8,450 nt of DNA from Burkholderiales bacterium UBA6064 (GCA_002428895.1 DIYC01000120.1:1-8450); one strand, 5' to 3'; numbered from the stretch's first letter, positions 1-6,368 are shown. The notes: generated by a model not told the origin, from the letters alone. Translations and numbers: made by a program.

Positions 1-602
<602 letters not shown>

Positions 603-615
603 CATGTTTTCAGTG

Positions 616-650
616 AAACCCACAAATAGTTGTGGGTTTGGGTTGTTTAA
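616..650 (+). terminator. Hairpin terminator after the DAHP synthase gene
   Basis: A perfect 10-bp stem, AAACCCACAA (616-625) and TTGTGGGTTT (630-639), with a 4-base ATAG loop, begins 13 bases after the stop codon. It is followed by a G/T-rich run (GGGTTGTTT) rather than a clean T tract. It sits between two convergent genes, so it may end transcription in both directions: on the minus strand it lies just after the stop of the lipoprotein gene. Confidence 0.75.
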
Positions 651-1217
651 TTAGAACGATTTCAGGGTGTTGGGGTTAATCACCAAGGTTTCATTTAAAT
701 CAATAAACTGAGCGGGCAAGCCACTGATGCGGTCAGTTAACGCAAATTGTACAGAAAAACCGATATCTGTTGTGCAGTATACGTTTTCACCAAAAGTAGC
801 TTGTACCACTTCAATCTCAAAAACAGTTTCTTTCACCAGAATTGAACGAATCCATGGATAATCGCAACCACTGTTGCTTGAACGTAATACCCCCACAATT
901 TGTTGGGTATTAAAATCTACATTTTGAAAGAGAAAAGTATTGGCATCATTTGGCCAAAAAAGTTGCTGGGTTTCCGCAAGTTTAGATGCATCTTGAATAA
1001 TAAAATTTTCTTGAACTGACGAAGACATATTCTGAGACTGCTGACTTTCTAAAGATTCAGGTAACTGATTAAAACGAAAGGTTACTCGATCATGAACTGT
1101 GACTGTTGATTGAAGGCTACTGTCAGAGCCATTCGTGACTTGAACTTCAACTCCGCCACAGGCAGTTAGGAGCAATAAAAAAGGGAAACAAAGTCGTTTT
1201 AATAAAGCACTCAACAT
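651..1217 (-). CDS. Small secreted lipoprotein of unknown function
   Basis: I do not recognise the family. The 188-residue protein begins with a textbook lipoprotein signal: a short basic stretch (K7, R8), a hydrophobic run and the lipobox LTAC with Cys20 followed by GG. It should be lipidated and held in the membrane facing the periplasm. Residues 51-70 are rich in Gln and Ser and look like a linker. The rest alternates polar and hydrophobic residues as in a beta-rich domain, with two cysteines (C118 in SGCDYP and C148 in VYCTTD) that could form a disulfide. The ATG at 1217 is chosen over an in-frame TTG 12 bases upstream because it gives a compact signal peptide and has GAGAA just ahead of it. 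It lies on the same strand as the hfa-like genes but is separated by about 315 bp and a strong hairpin, so it is probably its own transcription unit. Confidence 0.75.
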   Translation of the reverse strand: MLSALLKRLCFPFLLLLTACGGVEVQVTNGSDSSLQSTVTVHDRVTFRFNQLPESLESQQSQNMSSSVQENFIIQDASKLAETQQLFWPNDANTFLFQNVDFNTQQIVGVLRSSNSGCDYPWIRSILVKETVFEIEVVQATFGENVYCTTDIGFSVQFALTDRISGLPAQFIDLNETLVINPNTLKSF

Positions 1218-1327
1218 GATTGTTCTCAAGTTATTGGGTTAAAACCTTCGGTGGTCATTTGTCGCCAATTAGTTCCTACAATGAGAGACTCTAATCAGAT
1301 TAATTTTTAAAAATCAATCACTGAGCG

Positions 1328-1357
1328 ATTGTATGTATTGCGTTGTTCAATTTTCAA
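1328..1357 (-). promoter_or_regulatory. Candidate sigma70-type promoter for the lipoprotein gene
   Basis: Read on the minus strand, TTGAAA (1352-1357) is followed after 18 bases by TACAAT (1328-1333), a reasonable -35/-10 pair. Transcription would start near 1321, leaving a leader of about 100 bases before the ATG at 1217. This rests on consensus matching in AT-rich DNA only. Confidence 0.4.
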
Positions 1358-1448
1358 TCGGAGTTGTTTATAAAGAGGGTTGAAAGGATAGAAAATTGCT
1401 TATTGAACAAATCTTTTGATTTTTTAGAGTTTTTGATCTAATCGTTTA

Positions 1449-1485
1449 CCCCCCTTTGGCAGGGCATTATTTTTGCCAAGGGGGG
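1449..1485 (-). terminator. Strong hairpin downstream of the hfaB-like gene
   Basis: CCCCCCTTTGGCA (1449-1461) pairs with TGCCAAGGGGGG (1474-1485), giving a 12-bp stem with one bulged T and a 12-base loop. It starts 46 bases past the hfaB-like stop codon. No T tract follows on the minus strand, so it may be an imperfect terminator or a 3'-end stabilising structure. Its position fits the end of the three-gene hfa-like operon. Confidence 0.6.
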
Positions 1486-1531
1486 AAACAAAGATCACAA
1501 AAAATAATACAAAGAATTCAACCAAATTTTA

Positions 1532-2860
1532 TTAACGGATAATTGGTTTAGTTCCCCATAATAGTTTTTCCTTCATTTCTTCTTTGCGCGATTGATTGTT
1601 TGAATTATTTTCACCAGTTAGTCTTTCATCCATAAAACCGGTTAACTCGGTACGTTCCAAAGAAGCGTTAAGGTTAGCAGGCTGTGATTGTTGCATTAAA
1701 TCTTCAGTGGTGCTGCGTGCATTGATTGATGAATTAGATTGATCTAATGTTACGGTTGAATTGCTTGATGGAATGTTGCCACCGCTCAGTGTTTTGCCTG
1801 AGTTAGCATCGCCACCAATTAAGCCTAAAACCTGAGCTGCTTGTGCCTCATCAAATTGCGGTTGAATTAACGCAAGATCTTCGTTGCTGGTTACAGTTTG
1901 ATTGCTTTTAACTGTGGTTGCAGCAGGTTTTGCTTGGCGTGGCTCAGGAGCGTATCGTGAGGGGAGTACTGGTGAATTAGGGCTGTTGTTGGGCGCAGCA
2001 TTCGGCGCTTGTTGATTAACGTGATGTTTAATCTGGTTGCGACCTGCGTCTTGGCAGTTGTTTACACTTAAACCATAAAATTCGTTGAGCATGTTAAATA
2101 CTGCTTGTTCAATGACCATGCGAATACCACGTTGAATAGGTTCTTGCGTTCTTTCGCTTGCAGCAATATCAACTACGCCATCAGAGAATACTCGGAAAAA
2201 ACCACCAGAAAGTTCAGTGCCAATAATTTGCTTTTGCAAAGATTGTACATTCACTACTTCTAAGGTTTTCGTGTTCACTAATCGTAGGTCAACTGCAACA
2301 TTCATCACAAAATAGCGTGCACCTAATCCGAGAAATTGAATGGAAGAATCAACACTGCCACTGCGAATGTTGTAGTTGACTTCGGTAACACCGCCCACGA
2401 CATGGTAGTCTGAACCGGCTAAAGTGCCGGACATAATTTTTCGATAGTCATGAGTTTCAAGATCATCTGTAATTAATTTATTGTCAGCATATTTCAGTTC
2501 AATGTCTGCAATCGATGTATCGAAGCGTTCAACAAGTGGAACTCCTGCACGGTTTAGCGCTGAAATTACCATGAGCGAAGCACCCTGGGTAATGCGTTTA
2601 CCGTTTGTTAAATCTTCTTTACCGGTAAAATCACTGACACGACCGACAGAAAAACGTTGATCACGATACTTACTTTGTACTAAAGATTGCCTTAAGCATT
2701 CTAATGATTGGCTGTATCGTGTGTGATTGTCGGTTACATTTGCGCCATCTAGTGCATCAACGTATTGGTCTTCAGAAAGAGAGGGCAGTGTGGTACAACC
2801 CACGGATAATAAGGCTGCAAGTATGGGTAAAAGTACGCGCATTGGGTTTAGGTAAGTCAT
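1532..2860 (-). CDS. hfaB: CsgG/HfaB-family outer-membrane secretion lipoprotein with a long low-complexity C-terminal tail
   Basis: CsgG-family proteins form a ring-shaped outer-membrane pore that exports unfolded amyloid-type subunits. HfaB is the Caulobacter member that secretes and stabilises the holdfast anchors HfaA and HfaD. The signal peptide ends in LSVGC with Cys22 as the lipidation site; Ser at -3 is a weaker lipobox. Residues about 55-264 form the CsgG domain: FSVGRVSDFTGK (70-81), ITQGASLMVISAL (90-102), PLVERFD (108-114), GLGARYF (178-184), VAVDLRLVNTKTLEVV (188-203), GGFFRVF (219-225) and ERTQEPIQRGIRMVIEQAV (236-254). The wording of these blocks is closer to HfaB than to E. 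coli CsgG. C55 and C269 flank the domain and could pair. Residues 270-442 form a Pro/Gln/Asn/Ser-rich tail absent from E. coli CsgG (277 residues). GAGGA (2868-2872) lies 7 bases ahead of the ATG. It is the third gene of the operon, 36 bp after the hfaA-like gene. Confidence 0.85.
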   Translation of the reverse strand: MTYLNPMRVLLPILAALLSVGCTTLPSLSEDQYVDALDGANVTDNHTRYSQSLECLRQSLVQSKYRDQRFSVGRVSDFTGKEDLTNGKRITQGASLMVISALNRAGVPLVERFDTSIADIELKYADNKLITDDLETHDYRKIMSGTLAGSDYHVVGGVTEVNYNIRSGSVDSSIQFLGLGARYFVMNVAVDLRLVNTKTLEVVNVQSLQKQIIGTELSGGFFRVFSDGVVDIAASERTQEPIQRGIRMVIEQAVFNMLNEFYGLSVNNCQDAGRNQIKHHVNQQAPNAAPNNSPNSPVLPSRYAPEPRQAKPAATTVKSNQTVTSNEDLALIQPQFDEAQAAQVLGLIGGDANSGKTLSGGNIPSSNSTVTLDQSNSSINARSTTEDLMQQSQPANLNASLERTELTGFMDERLTGENNSNNQSRKEEMKEKLLWGTKPIIR

Positions 2861-2896
2861 GCTGATGTCCTCGGATGCAAAGCTTGGTATCGGTTC

Positions 2897-3226
2897 TTAA
2901 TTTAAGGTGATTCGTTGTGATCCACTGTTTTGTTGATCAGCGTGTATGATCGTCGTGTTGTTGTTTCCTTCGGTAACCACATTAATTAAGTTACCAATTG
3001 CTGATGCTGAAACATTAAATCGGTCAGGAGTATTAATCATTGTTCGGTTAAACTGCTCATCACGAACTCGGTCTGTTGGTGAGTCAATCTCTTGGACACT
3101 GTTCATTCCTATTGGGGTTTCAAATCGGTTGGCGCCACTTTCAAATGTTTGCGCAGACACGCCAAAGGAAGATAAACACAATACTGTATAAATGCTCGAA
3201 AGAGTAATAAATTTAAAAGCTTTCAT
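2897..3226 (-). CDS. hfaA: HfaA-like secreted curlin-type protein
   Basis: This 109-residue protein is probably exported to the cell surface by the adjacent CsgG-type pore and may assemble as an amyloid-like anchor or fibre. A Sec signal peptide covers residues 1-25 (likely cut at VSA|QT). The mature protein has a polar N-terminal half (26-70) and a C-terminal curlin-like part: SASAIGNLINVV (73-84), then GNNNTTIIHADQQNSG (87-102), a pattern of Asn, Gly and Gln between alternating hydrophobic residues, as in CsgA/CsgB repeats and in Caulobacter HfaA. There are at most two such strands-plus-turn units, so it is more like a nucleator or cap than a long fibre subunit. The only ribosome-binding candidate, AGGA, ends 2 bases before the ATG, which is unusually close and may lower translation. 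The HfaA label rests on motif resemblance plus position next to an HfaB-like gene. Confidence 0.7.
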   Translation of the reverse strand: MKAFKFITLSSIYTVLCLSSFGVSAQTFESGANRFETPIGMNSVQEIDSPTDRVRDEQFNRTMINTPDRFNVSASAIGNLINVVTEGNNNTTIIHADQQNSGSQRITLN

Positions 3227-3338
3227 AATCCTAACACGCTCAACTTGTTATTCATTTAGGGTTTACTTGAGATGCCCTACAAGCCAACCATATAAAATAG
3301 GCTTGTAAGGCTTTAATTTTGATTAAATTAAATCAAAA
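3227..3338 (-). repeat. Paired hairpins between the hfaD-like and hfaA-like genes
   Basis: Two inverted repeats lie in and at the edge of this spacer. One, TAATTTTGATT (3314-3324) with AATCAAAATTA (3331-3341), is an 11-bp AT stem with a 6-base loop that includes the hfaD-like stop codon. The other, TACAAGCC (3278-3285) with GGCTTGTA (3300-3307), is an 8-bp stem with a 14-base loop. Neither is followed by a T tract on the minus strand. They could slow transcription or protect the upstream message end, changing the ratio of the subunits. No convincing promoter for the hfaA-like gene was seen. Confidence 0.5.
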
Positions 3339-4040
3339 TTATTCACTTGTTTTTTTTCCAATTGAGATGTTGTTACCAATTGCGCTGGTGTTTACAGTAA
3401 GGCTAAGTGGATCATGATAGAACTTGGTTGATGCAGTTACATCGCCTGTGTTACATTGCGCAATACCTAAATTAGACATTTTGTCGCTTAAACCTGCGAT
3501 AGAAATGGTATTAGCCACTGCGGTTGTTGTCAGTTCAACATTGCCAGTTTTTGAAAAAATTGACTGTTGAATTTCAGTGCTAGCAGTTACATCGCCAGAG
3601 TTATTTTGATACAAGTAGTTGACGTTAGAAACATCGCCTAGATCAAGTTCAACGCTAATATTGTTAGCAACGGCCATGGTCTCAACTTTAACATCGCCAT
3701 CGTTACGCATGAGTAGGTTATGAATTTTGGTTTGACCATGAATGTTACCGCTGTTCAATTGAACAAATTTACCGTGTGCTTCTGGATCGATGTTGACATT
3801 GACATTGACATCGGTATTGGCTGAACAACCTGGGCCGCTGCCACCATTTTCACAGCCACCTGGGGCTAGATTTTTGCCAAGCAATAAACCAGTGATTAAG
3901 CCAGCTGCAGCACCTACTACACCGCCTGCTGCCAATAGACCGGCACCAGCAGCAAGAAGAGCACTTGCATGTGACTGTGTAGGAACAGCAACCGAAGCAG
4001 TAATACCAGCTGCGATTAGAATTTGAGTAAGTTTTTTCAT
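3339..4040 (-). CDS. hfaD: HfaD-like secreted repeat protein, probable surface anchor or fibre subunit
   Basis: The 233-residue protein has a Sec signal peptide (residues 1-25, likely cut after SHA), then a Gly/Ala/Leu-rich hydrophobic segment (27-55) resembling a glycine zipper or membrane hairpin. A Gly/Pro-rich linker follows with two cysteines (C63, C72), then an alternating VNVNVNI stretch (78-84). The remainder is three imperfect repeats, at 94-131, 145-181 and 195-227. Each has the pattern NxGDVxAxTxI followed after a short gap by TxAVANxISI. This repeat style and the linkage to HfaA- and HfaB-like genes suggest HfaD, which in Caulobacter is an outer-membrane-associated holdfast anchor. 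The family call is a resemblance, not an alignment. It is the first gene of the operon on the minus strand, with AAAGGAG (4051-4057) 10 bases before the ATG. An alternative is a beta-solenoid adhesin unrelated to HfaD. Confidence 0.6.
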   Translation of the reverse strand: MKKLTQILIAAGITASVAVPTQSHASALLAAGAGLLAAGGVVGAAAGLITGLLLGKNLAPGGCENGGSGPGCSANTDVNVNVNIDPEAHGKFVQLNSGNIHGQTKIHNLLMRNDGDVKVETMAVANNISVELDLGDVSNVNYLYQNNSGDVTASTEIQQSIFSKTGNVELTTTAVANTISIAGLSDKMSNLGIAQCNTGDVTASTKFYHDPLSLTVNTSAIGNNISIGKKTSE

Positions 4041-4043
4041 ATT

Positions 4044-4057
4044 AAGGAGACTCCTTT
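4044..4057 (-). promoter_or_regulatory. Ribosome binding site inside a perfect inverted repeat ahead of the hfaD-like gene
   Basis: On the minus strand the strong site AAAGGAG is followed at once by TCTCCTT, so AAGGAG and CTCCTT form a perfect 6+1+6 palindrome (4044-4056). In RNA the site could fold on itself as AAGGA, loop GTC, TCCTT, which would hide it from ribosomes. In DNA it could equally be a protein-binding site. Confidence 0.5.
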
Positions 4058-4322
4058 GGGGTTAAACAAAATGCGTTAGCATTAAATCACATTTTCCTAC
4101 GTAAAAAAATGTTAAGTTTGCAAAAGAATTGCTTCATCTTGGTTACTTAAAATGGGTGTTTAGTTCCATCTTTTTGGTGAGTAATTCCGTTGTGAGGGAC
4201 AATTCATTCGTAATGGGCTTCTAAGTGGATAAATATTCTGAATTGGTTCCAAAGTAATTGATATTTGAATCGGGTGAGTCGAGGTAGAATAAAACCAGTT
4301 TTATTCTTGGATTTTAGGTATT
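4058..4322. other. Divergent spacer between the hfa-like operon and nadA
   Basis: No coding region was seen. The spacer must carry the promoters of both the hfa-like operon (minus) and nadAC (plus). I found no strong -35/-10 pair for the operon. Near nadA, TAGAAT (4285-4290) is a good -10 hexamer, but the nearest -35-like hexamers (TTGATA at 4258, TTGAAT at 4265) are 21 and 14 bases away, so the promoter may be activator-dependent. The 4286-4307 palindrome overlaps this hexamer. Confidence 0.5.
4286..4307. promoter_or_regulatory. Perfect 22-bp palindrome upstream of nadA, candidate operator
   Basis: AGAATAAAAC (4286-4295), a CA spacer and GTTTTATTCT (4298-4307) form a perfect 10+2+10 inverted repeat ending 15 bases before the nadA start. 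It overlaps a candidate -10 hexamer, TAGAAT (4285-4290), the placement expected of a repressor site. NAD synthesis genes are commonly repressed by NadR, NrtR, NiaR or NadQ in various bacteria. I do not recognise this sequence as the known site of any of them. Confidence 0.55.
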
Positions 4323-5480
4323 GTGAAAATTTTGTCTCGCAAATTGGTTGAATTTGTTAAACCCGAAACACCTAAAAAGGGTGATGCTGTATGTAAAATT
4401 GAGTCAGCTTGGGCCACAGCCCCAGAATCATACTCTGAATCAGAAAAGATTGCACTTAAATCTGAAATTTCTCAGCTTCTCTTACAACGAAAAGCAACGT
4501 TGGTGGCTCATTATTATGTCGATCCTGATCTACAAGATATTGCAGAAGAAACTGGGGGCTGCGTTTCTGATTCTTTAGAAATGGCACGTTTTGGTCGAGA
4601 CGTTCGCATTAAAAATTTGGTGGTTGCAGGTGTTCGTTTTATGGGTGAAACCAGCAAAATTTTAAGCCCTGAAAAGCGTGTTTTTATGCCGAATCTTGAT
4701 GCGACTTGTAGCCTCGATTTGGGTTGTCCTGCTGACGAGTTTTCTGCGTTTTGTGATCAACATCCTGATCGTACTGTGGTTGTTTATGCCAATACAAGTG
4801 CTGCTGTGAAAGCAAGAGCTGATTGGATGGTTACTTCCAGTATTGCACTCGATATTGTCAGTGAATTGGCTCGCCGTGGTGAAAAGGTGTTGTGGGCTCC
4901 AGATCGTCATTTGGGTGATTATATTCAACGGCAAACGGGTGCAGATATGATCATGTGGCAGGGTTCTTGCATCGTTCACGATGAATTTAAAGCGGTTGAA
5001 CTTAAAGCGTTGCATCAGCAGTATCCCGATGCTTTGGTTTTGGTTCACCCTGAGTCGCCTGCTGAAGTCATTGCGCAAGCCGATGTGGTCGGTTCAACGT
5101 CGAAGCTGATTCAGGCTGTGGCAACGCCAGGAGTGGCTCAGTTTATCGTGGCGACCGACAATGGCATTTTTCATAAAATGAAGAAATTGCATCCTAACAA
5201 GCAATTGATCGAAGCACCAACTGCTGGTAATTCAGCAACTTGTAAAAGTTGTGCCCATTGTCCGTGGATGGCTATGAATAGTTTGCGCAATCTACGGGAT
5301 TTATTACGTGATGGTTTTGACACGGGGCAGGGTGAAATTCATGTGGATGCGAGCATCGCCCAAAAAGCGTTGCGTTGCATCAATCGTATGCTCGATTTTT
5401 CCGCACTTCAAAAAATGAATCAAAGGCAGCGTGGGTTAGCGTCTTTCGAGTCAACTCATCAAGGGATTGGGCCAGCTTAA
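4323..5480 (+). CDS. nadA: Quinolinate synthase NadA
   Basis: NadA condenses iminoaspartate with dihydroxyacetone phosphate to quinolinate, using a 4Fe-4S cluster in the cytoplasm. Motifs seen are AHYY (62-65), [14 protein letters not shown] (78-91), [11 protein letters not shown] (104-114), [10 protein letters not shown] (127-136), [19 protein letters not shown] (155-173), [11 protein letters not shown] (191-201), [11 protein letters not shown] (212-222) and [16 protein letters not shown] (300-315). The three cluster cysteines expected from the family are present: C129, C216, and C313 in the CxxCxxC stretch 307-313. At 385 residues it is longer than E. coli NadA (347), with an extra N-terminal segment typical of beta- and some gammaproteobacterial forms. 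The start is GTG at 4323, with only a short TAGG 4 bases upstream; no ATG fits before the conserved region. nadC follows with no gap. Confidence 0.96.
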   Translation: MKILSRKLVEFVKPETPKKGDAVCKIESAWATAPESYSESEKIALKSEISQLLLQRKATLVAHYYVDPDLQDIAEETGGCVSDSLEMARFGRDVRIKNLVVAGVRFMGETSKILSPEKRVFMPNLDATCSLDLGCPADEFSAFCDQHPDRTVVVYANTSAAVKARADWMVTSSIALDIVSELARRGEKVLWAPDRHLGDYIQRQTGADMIMWQGSCIVHDEFKAVELKALHQQYPDALVLVHPESPAEVIAQADVVGSTSKLIQAVATPGVAQFIVATDNGIFHKMKKLHPNKQLIEAPTAGNSATCKSCAHCPWMAMNSLRNLRDLLRDGFDTGQGEIHVDASIAQKALRCINRMLDFSALQKMNQRQRGLASFESTHQGIGPA

Positions 5481-6350
5481 ATGATGTTCTCGACTATTTT
5501 TGAAGAATTTGGTTTGCCACTGAAGCTTGCCTTGCACCGTAATGTTCAAGCTGCTATTGAAGAAGATTTGGGGCATTGTGATTACACGGGCTTACTGTTG
5601 ACACCTGGTCAGGTGTGTCGTGCTCGGTTGTTATGTCGTGAGCAAGCCATTGTGTGTGGCCAACCTTGGTTTAATTTGGTATTTCAGTGGTTGTGCCCAG
5701 ATGTGCAAATCAATTGGTTTTATCATGAAGGGGAGGTTGTCTATGAAAATTCGGTGCTGTGTGAGGTAATCGGTACGGCTCAGCAGGTATTAACGGCAGA
5801 GCGATCGGCCATGAATTTTTTACAATGTCTAAGTGCTGTAGCAACGCAGACGCATCGATGTGTGCAAGTGGTTCAGGGCACATCGGCGAAAATTTTAGAC
5901 ACACGTAAAACCATTCCTGGTTTGCGCTTGGCTCAGAAATATGCAGTGCGGGTAGGCGGTGGTTATAACCAACGATTGGCTTTATACGATGGCATCTTAA
6001 TTAAGGAAAACCATATTATTGCGGCTGGAGGTATTCAACAAGCCTTTGAACGCGCCCAGAGAGTGATCATTCCGAGTGTTAGTCTGCAAATCGAAGTTGA
6101 GTCTTTGGCGGAGTTAGAGCAAGCTTTAGCCGTCGGTTTTAAGTCAATTTTACTCGATAATTTTACGCATGATGCGCTTGCTCAAGCCGTAAAATTGAAT
6201 CGTGGGCGTGCCATTCTCGAGGCTTCTGGCGGAGTTAATTTAAACACCCTACGCAAAATTGCTGAAACAGGCGTGGATCGTATTTCAATTGGCAGCCTGA
6301 CAAAAAACATTTCAGCAATCGACTTTTCGTTGCGATTGCTTGAAGACTAA
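5481..6350 (+). CDS. nadC: Nicotinate-nucleotide pyrophosphorylase (quinolinate phosphoribosyltransferase) NadC
   Basis: NadC converts quinolinate and PRPP to nicotinate mononucleotide, CO2 and pyrophosphate, the entry to the shared NAD pathway. At 289 residues it has the usual family length. Seen are EEDLGHCDYTG (27-37), AERSAMNFLQ (106-115), LDTRKTIPGLR (139-149) with substrate-binding Arg and Lys, KYAVRVGGGYNQRL (153-166), LIKENHI (173-179), the acidic EVE (205-207), LLDNF (224-228) and EASGGV (247-252). All expected active-site motifs are intact. The ATG immediately follows the nadA TAA, so the two are surely co-transcribed and probably translationally coupled; AAGGGA at 5461-5466 is the only upstream ribosome-binding candidate and is rather distant. 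A second ATG directly follows the first. The end converges on nadB. Confidence 0.96.
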   Translation: MMFSTIFEEFGLPLKLALHRNVQAAIEEDLGHCDYTGLLLTPGQVCRARLLCREQAIVCGQPWFNLVFQWLCPDVQINWFYHEGEVVYENSVLCEVIGTAQQVLTAERSAMNFLQCLSAVATQTHRCVQVVQGTSAKILDTRKTIPGLRLAQKYAVRVGGGYNQRLALYDGILIKENHIIAAGGIQQAFERAQRVIIPSVSLQIEVESLAELEQALAVGFKSILLDNFTHDALAQAVKLNRGRAILEASGGVNLNTLRKIAETGVDRISIGSLTKNISAIDFSLRLLED

Positions 6351-6368
6351 TCGCTTAGAGATTTTTTT
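6332..6368 (+). terminator. Possible terminator of nadAC, overlapping the gene end
   Basis: GCGATT (6332-6337) pairs with AATCGC (6349-6354) around an 11-base loop that includes the nadC stop region. A run of seven T (6362-6368) follows 7 bases later, inside the 3' end of nadB. With only 4 bp between the two genes, any terminator must lie within coding sequence. The stem is short, so this is tentative. Confidence 0.35.

Larger units (their letters stand above)
1218..1531. other. Intergenic spacer between the lipoprotein and the hfaB-like gene
   Basis: No credible coding region was seen in this spacer. It holds a candidate minus-strand promoter (1328-1357), a near-perfect 22-bp AT-rich palindrome (1298-1319), a pair of 9-bp inverted repeats (TTGTTCAAT at 1343-1351 and ATTGAACAA at 1402-1410), and a strong C6/G6 hairpin (1449-1485) downstream of the hfaB-like gene. 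Confidence 0.7.

Noticed and set aside
1218..1229. TTG start for the lipoprotein giving 4 extra residues
   Set aside because: No ribosome binding site precedes it, while the ATG at 1217 has GAGAA upstream and gives a standard lipoprotein signal.
3350..3358. T-rich run next to the 3314-3341 hairpin as a plus-strand terminator
   Set aside because: No plus-strand gene lies upstream, and the run is the Lys-rich C-terminal coding end of the hfaD-like gene.
3793..3810. Three tandem copies of TTGACA, the perfect -35 consensus
   Set aside because: They lie inside the hfaD-like gene and encode its VNVNVN stretch on the other strand. No -10 hexamer or plus-strand gene follows. They are a 6-base coding repeat, at most a slippage site.
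1532..4040. A standard curli (csg) operon
   Set aside because: Only the CsgG-type pore and short curlin-like motifs are shared. No CsgD, CsgE, CsgF or multi-repeat CsgA is present, and the CsgG-like protein reads closer to HfaB.
4662..5078. A 138-residue minus-strand frame within nadA
   Set aside because: It is antisense to conserved NadA motifs, with no ribosome binding site or family resemblance.
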